Below are positions 42,821 to 50,701 of a DNA stretch of 64,000 bases, one piece after another. The translations under genes were made by a program, and so were the position numbers. The stretch is from Pseudomonas sp. GM74 (GTDB lineage: Bacteria > Pseudomonadota > Gammaproteobacteria > Pseudomonadales > Pseudomonadaceae): NCBI RefSeq assembly GCF_000282455.1, contig NZ_AKJG01000108.1, positions 1 through 64,000 of the forward strand. Direction: 5' to 3'. The number at the start of each line of letters is the position of its first letter. Position 1 is the first letter of the stretch. Under the pieces are notes generated by a model. It was not told the DNA's origin, ran no database searches, and saw nothing but the letters and a program-made list of their open reading frames with translations.

Positions 42821-42985
42821 TTACGCAGCCAGAAAGTAAGAAGCCTCCCAGCTGTCAGACTGGAAGGCTTCGCGGCGGTAACTGCCTTTGCCCTTGGCGG
42901 GGCGTTCCTGGCGGCTGCGGAACAATGGCTGGGCGATGATGGATTTGGCCTTGTTGGGGCCATGCGTTGATGGCTTTTTGCTCAT
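42821..42985 (-). CDS. arfA: Alternative ribosome-rescue factor ArfA
   Basis: 54 residues from the ATG at MSKKPSTHGPNKAKSIIA. The diagnostic ArfA segment is QPLFRSRQERPAKGKGSYRR, matching the conserved PLFRxR and KGKGSY blocks of E. coli ArfA. It recruits RF2 to ribosomes stalled on stop-less mRNA when tmRNA is insufficient. A strong hairpin lies inside the last third of the reading frame. In E. coli such a structure leads to a truncated, stop-less arfA mRNA, so ArfA is made only when trans-translation fails. The same self-regulation is likely here. Confidence 0.93.
   Translation of the reverse strand: MSKKPSTHGPNKAKSIIAQPLFRSRQERPAKGKGSYRREAFQSDSWEASYFLAA
42840..42871 (-). promoter_or_regulatory. 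In-frame hairpin of arfA mRNA
   Basis: On the minus strand GAAGCCTTCCAG pairs with CTGGGAGGCTTC (12 bp, one G-U) around an 8-base loop and covers codons 39-49 of arfA. TTACTTT follows it. It may be cut by RNase III or terminate transcription, leaving a message without a stop codon. Confidence 0.8.
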
Positions 42986-43085
42986 GATGATGCCTCGCAA
43001 GTGAGTGGTTTTTGCGGGGCAAATCATCGGCCGAAGTTGGAGGGTTGTCTATAGGGCGGATGGATCAGTGTTTTGCAGAAAGCAT

Positions 43086-43220
43086 CTGTAGCAGCTGGCG
43101 AAGCCTGCGTCCGGCTGCGCAGCAGTCGTAAACCCTGAGTTCCGGATTATCCTGATACACCGTGCTTCCTGATTTTGCGACTGCTTCGCAGTCGTACGCA
43201 GGCTTCGCCAGCTGCTACAG
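43086..43220. repeat. 135-base inverted-repeat element, copy 2
   Basis: Perfect 24-base terminal arms (43086-43109 and 43197-43220) start CTGTAGCAGCTGGCGAAGCC. An inner pair (GCAGTCG near 43121, CGACTGC near 43179) adds a second stem. The left half matches the reverse complement of the element at 16477. It fills most of the gap between arfA and holA. Confidence 0.8.
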
Positions 43221-43229
43221 AAAGTGCGA

Positions 43230-44267
43230 TTACTCTGCGGGCAGCGACAATTTTTGTCCGGCCATCAACAACGTCAACCGGCTCAAGCTCATCCACGGCG
43301 AACCGGCCGCCTGGCCCTTGATCTGCGCATCGATGCGCTGCGCTTCGAGCAGCAGTTGCGCCCAGCGTTGGGCCGAGTAGCGTTGCAGGGCTTTGCTCAT
43401 CAGCGGTTTACGTTTGTCCCAGACTGGCGGTTTGGCCTGGCTGAAGGCCTTGTCCAATGGCGTACCCTGGCTGTATTGCAGAGAAATATTGGCCAGCAGA
43501 CGCAACTCCCGGGCCAGGGCCCAGAGAATCACCGGCGGCTCGACGCCCTCACCGCGCAACCCTTCGAGCATGCGCAACGCGTGGGCTGCTTCACCGTTGA
43601 GCACTGCATCGGTCAGGCCAAAGACGTCGAAGCGCGCACTGTCAGCCACCGCGGCCTGCACGGTTTCAACGGTGATCTGACCGCCTTCGGCCATCAGTTT
43701 GAGCTTTTCGATTTCCTGGGCGGCGGCCAGCAAGTTGCCCTCGACCCGCGCCGCGATCAGCTCAACGGCGTCCTGGCTGGCGGAAAGCCCGGCCTGGGAC
43801 AAACGTTGGCGGATCCAGCTTGGCAACTGGGCGACATCGACCGGCCAGATCTGCACGAACTGGGTCTGCTGTCCTTCGATCAGCGCCTTGCCCCACTTGG
43901 TTTTCTGCGCGCTGCCATCGAGTTTCGGCAAGCTGATCAGCAGTATGGTGTCGTCGGCCGGGCGCGAGCAGTACTCGATCAGCGCGCTGGCGCCCTTGTC
44001 GCCGGGTTTGCCGGACGGCAGGCGCAGTTCCAGCAGGCGTTTTTCGGCGAACAGGGACATGCTGGCACCCGCTTGCAACAGCGTCCCCCAGTCGAAACTG
44101 GCGTCGGCGGCAAACACCTGGCGTTCATCGAATCCCTGCTGACGGGCGGCAGCGCGAACAGCGTCGGCTGCCTCCTGGCACAACAACGGGTCATCGCCGC
44201 TGATGATATAGACCGGCGCAAGGGCGCCTTGCAGGTGTTTGGCGAGTTGGGCGGGGGCGAGCTTCAT
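43230..44267 (-). CDS. holA: DNA polymerase III subunit delta
   Basis: 345 residues, the normal size. The clamp-loader delta fold is recognised from MKLAPAQLAKHLQGALAPVY, ISGDDPLLCQEAADAVRAAA and the ENLLAAAQEIEKLKLMA-like region (VEGNLLAAAQEIEKLKLM). Delta opens the beta clamp during loading. It lies downstream of lptE and leuS on the same strand, an arrangement conserved in gamma-proteobacteria. Confidence 0.96.
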   Translation of the reverse strand: MKLAPAQLAKHLQGALAPVYIISGDDPLLCQEAADAVRAAARQQGFDERQVFAADASFDWGTLLQAGASMSLFAEKRLLELRLPSGKPGDKGASALIEYCSRPADDTILLISLPKLDGSAQKTKWGKALIEGQQTQFVQIWPVDVAQLPSWIRQRLSQAGLSASQDAVELIAARVEGNLLAAAQEIEKLKLMAEGGQITVETVQAAVADSARFDVFGLTDAVLNGEAAHALRMLEGLRGEGVEPPVILWALARELRLLANISLQYSQGTPLDKAFSQAKPPVWDKRKPLMSKALQRYSAQRWAQLLLEAQRIDAQIKGQAAGSPWMSLSRLTLLMAGQKLSLPAE

Positions 44268-44280
44268 AGGAGAGGGCGAA

Positions 44281-44300
44281 CGGGGCGCCCGGGCGCCCCG
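44281..44300. repeat. 20-base perfect palindrome between lptE and holA
   Basis: CGGGGCGCCCGGGCGCCCCG is fully self-complementary, located 6 bases beyond the lptE stop and 14 bases before the holA start. It could form a stem in the mRNA that separates or modulates translation of the two genes. Confidence 0.6.
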
Positions 44301-44306
44301 TAAGTC

Positions 44307-44912
44307 TTACTGCTGCGGCAGTTCGACAGGCGACTGACGCGGGGTATCCGCTTCAGCCTTCTTTGCCGCTTCCAGCGCGGCGGCATCAGCCTTGGCCCTG
44401 GCTTCGGCAGTCTGCTGCAACTTGGCCAGTTGGGTCGGGCTCAGTTGCTCCAGGCGCAGCATCATGCGCTGGACCATCTCCCGACGGCCTTCTGTACGGG
44501 CCGTTTCAGCTTCCTGGTCAGAGCCCACCAGGTTGTTGCCGTCGTGCATGTAGATTTTCTGCACTTCGATTTTGTCGCTCAGCAGTGCCAGATCACCGCG
44601 ACCAAGGATGTCGTAGTTCAGCACGGTAGTGATCTGGTACTCGCCGGCATGACCGGCACCTGCGTAACTGAGGATGCGCTGGGTTTCCTGTTCATTGGTC
44701 AGCACCAGCTTGTATGGGGCGCCGTTATAGACCTTGACGCCGCTGCCAGTCAGTACCTGGCGCAACTGGGTAACCGTTGGGCCATAAGCGTTACGGGCGC
44801 TCAGGTCGAGTTCCTTGATCGCCAGTTCATTGGTGCCGGTGCCGCGCAGCTGGAAACCGCAGGCGCTCAGCAGAACCGCGAGGCCCATCACCAGCAGATT
44901 GCGTTTGATCAT
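44307..44912 (-). CDS. lptE: LPS-assembly lipoprotein LptE
   Basis: 201 residues with a lipoprotein signal (AVLLSACGFQLRGTG, Cys at residue 19). The beginning of the mature part, GFQLRGTGTNELAIKELDLS, is the family hallmark. LptE plugs the LptD barrel and delivers LPS to the cell surface. The C-terminus is extended by an Ala/Lys-rich helix (KADAAALEAAKKAEADTPRQ), longer than in E. coli. It lies between leuS and holA as expected. Confidence 0.95.
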   Translation of the reverse strand: MIKRNLLVMGLAVLLSACGFQLRGTGTNELAIKELDLSARNAYGPTVTQLRQVLTGSGVKVYNGAPYKLVLTNEQETQRILSYAGAGHAGEYQITTVLNYDILGRGDLALLSDKIEVQKIYMHDGNNLVGSDQEAETARTEGRREMVQRMMLRLEQLSPTQLAKLQQTAEARAKADAAALEAAKKAEADTPRQSPVELPQQ

Positions 44913-44969
44913 CTTGTTGCTCCCCTTGAAACCATGGGGGCCGATCAGGCGGCCCGAAAGGTTTTACTC

Positions 44970-44991
44970 GGCGCCAGGCTCACCTGGCGCC
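44970..44991 (-). terminator. Hairpin after leuS
   Basis: GGCGCCAGG and CCTGGCGCC are perfect 9-bp arms with a 4-base loop, eight bases past the leuS stop. There is no T run, so it is probably a partial terminator or processing structure within the leuS-lptE-holA transcript. Confidence 0.45.
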
Positions 44992-44999
44992 TGATCCAA

Positions 45000-47606
45000 T
45001 TAGCTGGCGACGATATTGACCAGTTTCCCGGGCACTACGATCACTTTACGAATGGTCAGACCGTCGACGAAGCGCAGCACGTTCTCGTTGGCACGGGCGG
45101 CGGCTTCGACTTCTTCACGGCTGGCGCTGGCCGGCATTTCGATGTGGCCACGCAGCTTGCCGTTGACCTGAATCACCAGTTGCAGGCTGTCCTGTACCAA
45201 AGCGCTGTCATCCACCACCGGCCAACCGGCGTCGATTACAGGTTCAGCGTGACCCAGTTGATTCCACAGCTCGTGGCTGATGTGCGGCGTGATCGGAGCC
45301 AGCAGCAGGGTCACGGCTTCCAGGCCTTCCTGAACCAGCGCGCGATCCTGTTCGGTGGCCTGCGCGGCTTTTTCCAGCACGTTCATCAGTGTCATCACTT
45401 GGGCGATGGCGGTGTTGAATTTGTGGTTCTGACCGACGTCCTGGCTGGCCTGCTTGATGGCCAGGTGGATCGAGCGACGAACGGCTTTTTGCTCGTCATT
45501 CAGGCCGGCGATGTCCAGTTTGCCCGGGAGGCCCTGAGTGACGTGGGCTTGAGCCAGGCGCCAGACGCGCTTGAGGAAACGGTGCGAACCTTCGACGCCG
45601 GAATCGGACCATTCAGCGCTCATGTCAGGTGGCGAGGCGAACATCATGAACAGGCGGCAGGTGTCTGCGCCGAACTGGTCGATCATCGACTGTGGGTCGA
45701 CGCCGTTGTTCTTCGACTTGGCCATCTTTTCGGTGCCGCCGATTTCCACCGGCAGGCCGTCAGATTTCAATTTGGCGCTGATAACCTTGGCTTTGCTGTC
45801 ACGCTCAAGCTCGACGTCCGCCGGGTTGAACCAGGTGTAAGCGCCATTGGCTTCGCGGCGATAGTAAGTCTCGGCGATCACCATGCCCTGGGTCAGCAGG
45901 TTCTTGAACGGCTCGTTGGAGCTCACCAGGCCTTCGTCGCGCATCAGCTTGTGGAAGAAGCGCGCGTAGAGCAGGTGAAGAATCGCGTGTTCGATACCGC
46001 CGATGTACTGATCCACCGGCAGCCAGTGGTCGGCCGCCGATTTTTCCACCAGGCCGCCTTCGAAGTGCGGCGAGGCGTAGCGGGCGTAGTACCACGAGGA
46101 CTCGACGAAGGTGTCCATGGTGTCGGTTTCACGCTTGGCGGGCTGGCCGCATTTAGGGCAGCTGCACTCGTAGAACTCGGGCATGCGCGCCAGTGGCGAA
46201 CCGGCGCCGTCGGGTACGACGTCTTCCGGCAGCACGACTGGCAGTTGATCTTCCGGTACCGGCACGTCACCGCAAGTATTGCAGTGGATGATCGGGATCG
46301 GGCAGCCCCAGTAACGCTGGCGGCTGATGCCCCAGTCGCGCAGGCGGAACTGGGTACGCGAGGCGCCCAGCTCTTTCTTGATCAGCGCGACTTCGATGGC
46401 GTCGAAGGCGCCCGCGAAGTCGAGGCCGTCAAACTCGCCGGAATTGATCAGCGTGCCGTGCTCGCCGTAGGCGTCTTGCCATGGCGCCGGGTTGCTGTCA
46501 CCGGAGCTGGTGCGCACTACCGATTTGACCGGCAGGTTGTACTTGTGGGCGAATTCGAAATCGCGCTCGTCGTGGGCCGGAACCGCCATCACCGCGCCGT
46601 CGCCGTAGTGCATCAGCACATAGTTGGCGACCCAGACCGGCAGTTTTTCGCCGGTCAGCGGGTGCTCGACGAACAGGCCGGTCGGCAGGCCTTTTTTCTC
46701 CTGGGTGGCGACGTCGGCTTCGGCCACGCTGCCGCCCTTGCATTCAGCGATGAACGCTTGCAGCTCGGGATTGTTCTGTGCGGCCAGGGTGGCCAGGTGG
46801 TGTTCGGCGGCTACGGCGACGTAGGTCGCGCCCATCAGGGTGTCCGGACGGGTGGTGAAGACTTTCAGCGCGCCGGTTTCGCCGATGGAATCGACGTTGT
46901 ACGGGAACTGCACTTCCATGCCACGGGATTTGCCGATCCAGTTGCGCTGCATGGTCTTGACCTGTTCAGGCCAGCCAGTCAGTTCATCGAGGCTCTCCAG
47001 CAGCTCATCCGCGTAGGCGGTGATCTTGAAGTAGTACATCGGGATTTCGCGCTTTTCGATCAGCGCGCCGGAACGCCAGCCACGGCCGTCGATCACTTGC
47101 TCGTTGGCCAGGACGGTCTGGTCGACCGGGTCCCAGTTCACCGTGCCGCTTTTCTTGTAAATCACGCCTTTTTCGAACAGGCGGGTGAACAGCCATTGTT
47201 CCCAGCGGTAGTAATCAGGCTTGCAGGTGGTCACTTCACGGGACCAATCCACCGCCAGGCCCAGGCTGCGCAGCTGGGACTTCATGTAGGCGATGTTTTC
47301 GTAGGTCCACTTGGCGGGCGCCACGTTGTTCTTCATCGCGGCGTTTTCCGCCGGCATGCCGAAGGCGTCCCAACCCATGGGTTGCAGAACGTTCTTGCCT
47401 TGCATGCGCTGGTAGCGGGAGATCACGTCGCCGATGGTGTAGTTGCGCACGTGCCCCATGTGTAGCTTGCCGCTGGGGTAAGGGAACATCGACAGGCAGT
47501 AGTAAGTCTCCTTGCCTGGCTGTTCACTGACTTCAAAGGACTTTTGCTCGTCCCAGAACGACTGGGCGGCGGCTTCGATTTCACGGGGCTGATATTGTTC
47601 GTGCAT
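45000..47606 (-). CDS. leuS: Leucine--tRNA ligase
   Basis: 868 residues from the ATG at MHEQYQPREIEAAAQSFWDE; the upstream part of the frame is not conserved-looking. HIGH appears as PYPSGKLHMGH and KMSKS as KMAKSKNNG. The zinc-type insertion with CNTCGDVPVPEDQLPVVLPE and CPKCG, and the editing domain (MGATYVAVAAEHHLA), are present. It charges tRNA-Leu. The Ser-to-Ala change in KMSKS is, as far as I know, a tolerated variant. Confidence 0.97.
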   Translation of the reverse strand: MHEQYQPREIEAAAQSFWDEQKSFEVSEQPGKETYYCLSMFPYPSGKLHMGHVRNYTIGDVISRYQRMQGKNVLQPMGWDAFGMPAENAAMKNNVAPAKWTYENIAYMKSQLRSLGLAVDWSREVTTCKPDYYRWEQWLFTRLFEKGVIYKKSGTVNWDPVDQTVLANEQVIDGRGWRSGALIEKREIPMYYFKITAYADELLESLDELTGWPEQVKTMQRNWIGKSRGMEVQFPYNVDSIGETGALKVFTTRPDTLMGATYVAVAAEHHLATLAAQNNPELQAFIAECKGGSVAEADVATQEKKGLPTGLFVEHPLTGEKLPVWVANYVLMHYGDGAVMAVPAHDERDFEFAHKYNLPVKSVVRTSSGDSNPAPWQDAYGEHGTLINSGEFDGLDFAGAFDAIEVALIKKELGASRTQFRLRDWGISRQRYWGCPIPIIHCNTCGDVPVPEDQLPVVLPEDVVPDGAGSPLARMPEFYECSCPKCGQPAKRETDTMDTFVESSWYYARYASPHFEGGLVEKSAADHWLPVDQYIGGIEHAILHLLYARFFHKLMRDEGLVSSNEPFKNLLTQGMVIAETYYRREANGAYTWFNPADVELERDSKAKVISAKLKSDGLPVEIGGTEKMAKSKNNGVDPQSMIDQFGADTCRLFMMFASPPDMSAEWSDSGVEGSHRFLKRVWRLAQAHVTQGLPGKLDIAGLNDEQKAVRRSIHLAIKQASQDVGQNHKFNTAIAQVMTLMNVLEKAAQATEQDRALVQEGLEAVTLLLAPITPHISHELWNQLGHAEPVIDAGWPVVDDSALVQDSLQLVIQVNGKLRGHIEMPASASREEVEAAARANENVLRFVDGLTIRKVIVVPGKLVNIVAS

Positions 47607-47887
47607 GGCTACTTTTGAACTGAATAGGGGTGGCCTAATCCTCTTCAATGCAACGCTGGACGCTGATCTCGCCACATTGGCGTTTTCGATGTCCAGCCGA
47701 GCTGGAAGTGGAGTTACAGGAAGCGCCGTAGCATACATGACCGCGCTCTACCGAGGGAAACCCTGATTGCTGCCGCGCGTCTCGCGAAAACCGCCGCGAG
47801 GGCCGTTGGTCGCGGCGTTCAGCCGGTTTGTTCATGGAAGCTAAGCTCTAACTGGGGAGTAGGTCTTATCTTCCAATGAGGTGAGGG

Positions 47888-48208
47888 ATGGTTGAGTCAC
47901 AGCAAAAAGCTACGAAACCGGAGCTGTACGAAAGACTGATCGATCGTTTGGCCCTGGCCCTGGAAGCGGCAAGAACTGCTGGCCGGTTGCGTGACGTACG
48001 CCCTCTGGAGCTGGAACTGCGTGGCCTCAGCCCCGCAGAGTTTGCACTGGTCAAGGCGTATCTGGATCGCAGTGAGCGTGAGACACACGGATGCTTGTCA
48101 GAGGCGGTAAAGCAACTCGACGCACCACGCTCGGCCAAGATCATCTGGCTCAAGGACAAGGTTCCCGGCAGAGACGCGGTAAAGGTCCGGTCTTTGCAGT
48201 TCAAATAA
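47888..48208 (+). CDS. Unknown 106-residue protein
   Basis: A good ribosome site (GAGGTGAGG) precedes the ATG. The product is soluble, with a helical N-terminal half (PELYERLIDRLALALEAARTA) and a basic C-terminus (KIIWLKDKVPGRDAVKVRS). I do not recognise the family. It diverges from leuS, and the region between holds no strong signal apart from a TATGCT-like -10 on the leuS side. The codon use is like that of its neighbours, so it is probably a native gene conserved in Pseudomonas. It could be nucleic-acid binding, judging only by charge. Confidence 0.7.
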   Translation: MVESQQKATKPELYERLIDRLALALEAARTAGRLRDVRPLELELRGLSPAEFALVKAYLDRSERETHGCLSEAVKQLDAPRSAKIIWLKDKVPGRDAVKVRSLQFK

Positions 48209-48312
48209 GACGCAGAGCCGTGCTCCATGGTTTTTTGAAGCATAGTCCTTCTGTATTGATTGTCGCATTGCGCTAACCCACTTAGGCTTCGGGCATCTCC
48301 AGGAGATGCTCG

Positions 48313-49071
48313 ATGCCTTTTCGTTACTTTGTAAAACAACTTCTATTGCCCCCCGGCATTCTATTGCTGCTGCTTTTGCTTGCCTGGTGGTTGCGCCGCT
48401 CAAGGCCAAGGCTTGCCGGTGTGTGCTTTGCACTGGGGCTGGGTGGTCTTTGGCTGATGAGCCTGCCGGTGGTGGTGCAGTGGAGTGCCGGCCTGCTCGA
48501 GCGGGAGCCACCGCTGGCCCGCGACGAATGGGCGGTGCTGGGGCAGCGCGCGGACGCCATCGTTGTCCTTGGTTCCGGGCGCGAGCGCGGTGACGCGGCC
48601 TGGGGCGCCGACCAGCCTACGGGTATCGGCCTGGAACGCCAGCGCTTTGCCGCGCGGCTGGCCAAGGCTTCCGGCCTGCCGGTACTGACCAGCGGCGGCT
48701 TGCATTACGGCACTCCGCCAAGCGAAGCGCAGATGATGGCTGACTCCTTGCGCGACGATTTTGGCGTGACCGTGCGCTGGCAGGAAGGGCGCAGCCGAAC
48801 GACCTGGGAAAATGCGCAGTTCAGCGCCCAGGTGTTGCTGCCACAGGGTGTCAAGCGTGTGGTGCTCGTGACTCATGCCGGGCATATGCCACGGGCGGTC
48901 TGGAGTTTCCGCAAGGCCGGGTTTGAAGTGGTGCCGGCGCCGGTAGGGTTTCTGGGCGGCGACAATGCGCGGCCACTGGGTGGCTGGATGCCGGAGTACA
49001 AGGCGATCTGGCAGAACGGGCAGTTGATGAACGAGGCGGTGGGGCAGATCGGTTATTCGTTGTTCTACTGA
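48313..49071 (+). CDS. YdcF/ElyC family DUF218 membrane protein
   Basis: 252 residues. Two N-terminal membrane spans (LLLPPGILLLLLLLAWWL and GVCFALGLGGLWLMSLPVVV) precede a DUF218 domain with AIVVLGSGRERG, VLTSGGLHYGTPPSEAQMM, ESRSRTTWENA-like (EGRSRTTWENAQF) and VTHAGHMPRAVWSFR. The E. coli relative ElyC affects peptidoglycan and lipid-carrier metabolism. An AGGAG ribosome site precedes the ATG. It converges on lnt. Confidence 0.9.
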   Translation: MPFRYFVKQLLLPPGILLLLLLLAWWLRRSRPRLAGVCFALGLGGLWLMSLPVVVQWSAGLLEREPPLARDEWAVLGQRADAIVVLGSGRERGDAAWGADQPTGIGLERQRFAARLAKASGLPVLTSGGLHYGTPPSEAQMMADSLRDDFGVTVRWQEGRSRTTWENAQFSAQVLLPQGVKRVVLVTHAGHMPRAVWSFRKAGFEVVPAPVGFLGGDNARPLGGWMPEYKAIWQNGQLMNEAVGQIGYSLFY

Positions 49072-49112
49072 GGTGATGTTTGCGGTGATTGATGAGGTGC
49101 CTGTGATGCCGC

Positions 49113-49166
49113 CTTCGTCGGATCGCCGCCCGGAGCAAGCCCGCTCCGGGCGGCGATCCGACGAAG
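49113..49166. repeat. Perfect 24-bp inverted repeat hairpin
   Basis: Arms 49113-49136 and 49143-49166, starting CTTCGTCGGATCGCCGCCCG, are fully complementary with only six bases (AAGCCC) between them. It is a REP subtype made of two fused flanks and lies between the convergent ends of the YdcF and lnt genes, where it may act as a bidirectional terminator. Confidence 0.9.
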
Positions 49167-49169
49167 CTT

Positions 49170-50693
49170 TTAAACGGTCTTGGCCATCCGGCTCGCAATC
49201 AGCGCCCAGCCAAACAACAACACGCAGAGAATGAGCAATGGCCACGAACGCCATTCCAGGTACGGCGTGAGGTTGTGCATCGGCACCACTTCGCCATACA
49301 GGATGCCGCGTTCGAACTGCGGGATCTGATCGGTAATCTGACCGAACGGGTTGATCAGGCCGGATACGCCGTTGTTGGTGGCGCGGATCATCCAGCGCCC
49401 GGCCTCCAGCGCCCGCATCTGCGCCATCTGCAGGTGTTGCAGCGGGCCGATGGAGGTGCCGAACCAGGTATCGTTGCTGATGGTCAGCAGCAGGTCGCTG
49501 CGGGCGGCAAGGCTGGCGGCGAATTCCGGGTAAACCACTTCATAACAGATGTATGGGGCGATCTGATAACCCTTGGCTTGCAGCAGCGGCTGGTCAGCCG
49601 GGCCGCGGGCGAAGTCTGACATCGGCAAATCGAAGAAGGCGATCAGCCCGCGCAGCACATCCTCCAGCGGAACATATTCACCAAAGGGCACCAGTTTTTG
49701 CTTGAGGTAAGTGCCGTCGCCTTCGCCGACAACGGTGATGCCATTGAAGAAGCGCTTCTCGTGGCGGACCTCCATGCGGACCGGGACGCCGGTAATCAGC
49801 GCCGATTTACGCTCGGCCGCGAAGCTGCCCATCATGTTCAGGTAGCCTTCGGCGGACTCCTTGAGCACCGGGATCGCCGTTTCCGGCCAGATGAGAAGAT
49901 CGACCCGCCTGGAGCTGAAACTCATGTCGCGGTACAACGCCAGTTGCGCGTTGAGCTGCGCCGGGTCCCACTTCATGCTTTGTTCGATGTTGCCCTGAAT
50001 GGCGGCAACGCTCAGTGGCGGGCCCGACGGGCTGGTCCAGGCGTGGTGCTTGAGCGCCATACCGGCCAACCAGGGGCCAGCCAGCAGCAATGCACCGGCG
50101 GCGATGAAGCCTTTGCGCCCCGTGTGAACCAGGCGCAAGCCGTTGTAGATCAGCGCGGCCGTCAGGGCCAGGATGAAGGAAATCAGCCACATCCCGCCGA
50201 TAGGCGCGAGCCCGGCCAGCGGGCCGTCGAGCTGGCTGTAACCGGAATACAGCCACGGGAAACCTGTCAGGAACCAGCCGCGGAAGGCTTCCTGGCCGAC
50301 CCACAGTGCCGCGAAGGCCAGGGCGTCGGCCAGCGGCGCCTCATTTCGGCGCAGCCAGCGCGCCCAGATCCAGGCGGGCAGGGCAAAGAACCAGGCAATC
50401 GCCGCCGTGAAGAGCAGCATCAGGAAACCGGCCAGCAATACCGAAGCGCCGCCGAAGTGGTGAATGCTGTAGTAGATCCAGCTGGTGCCGGCACCGAACA
50501 GGCCGAAACCGAAACACCAGCCGCGGCCCAGTGCCTGGCGCGGGCTCAGCTCGCGCAGGCCAGCATAGAACAGGCCGACGGCAAGCAGTGCCAGTGGCCA
50601 GATATCGAACGGCGCCAGGGCCAGTGTGGTGATTGCACCGGCCGCCACGGCCAGCAGGTTACCGGGCCAGCCGGGGCGGGTTGTCCAGCGCAT
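49170..50693 (-). CDS. lnt: Apolipoprotein N-acyltransferase
   Basis: 507 residues. The N-terminal part has six or more membrane spans (LLAVAAGAITTLALAPFDIW onward); the rest is a carbon-nitrogen hydrolase domain with the triad in LLIWPETAIPVL (Glu), LKQKLVPFGEYVPLE (Lys) and QIAPYICYEVVYPE (Cys). A last span anchors the C-terminus. It adds the third acyl chain to lipoproteins in the inner membrane. It follows the CorC-type gene by eight bases. Confidence 0.97.
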   Translation of the reverse strand: MRWTTRPGWPGNLLAVAAGAITTLALAPFDIWPLALLAVGLFYAGLRELSPRQALGRGWCFGFGLFGAGTSWIYYSIHHFGGASVLLAGFLMLLFTAAIAWFFALPAWIWARWLRRNEAPLADALAFAALWVGQEAFRGWFLTGFPWLYSGYSQLDGPLAGLAPIGGMWLISFILALTAALIYNGLRLVHTGRKGFIAAGALLLAGPWLAGMALKHHAWTSPSGPPLSVAAIQGNIEQSMKWDPAQLNAQLALYRDMSFSSRRVDLLIWPETAIPVLKESAEGYLNMMGSFAAERKSALITGVPVRMEVRHEKRFFNGITVVGEGDGTYLKQKLVPFGEYVPLEDVLRGLIAFFDLPMSDFARGPADQPLLQAKGYQIAPYICYEVVYPEFAASLAARSDLLLTISNDTWFGTSIGPLQHLQMAQMRALEAGRWMIRATNNGVSGLINPFGQITDQIPQFERGILYGEVVPMHNLTPYLEWRSWPLLILCVLLFGWALIASRMAKTV

Positions 50694-50701
50694 TTCAATC
50701 C

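Noticed and set aside
45700..45730. KMAKS in place of KMSKS in LeuRS as a damaging mutation
   Set aside because: The rest of the enzyme is intact, the gene is single in the window, and Ala at this position occurs as a natural variant.
44430..47465. A very long open frame (about 1000 codons) on the plus strand opposite lptE/leuS
   Set aside because: It is the antisense shadow of leuS and lptE, both of which have complete motifs on the minus strand; high GC keeps the opposite strand open.
47607..47887. T-box or leader-peptide attenuator for leuS
   Set aside because: No specifier loop, leucine-codon run or terminator/antiterminator pair is apparent, and T-boxes are not expected in this group.
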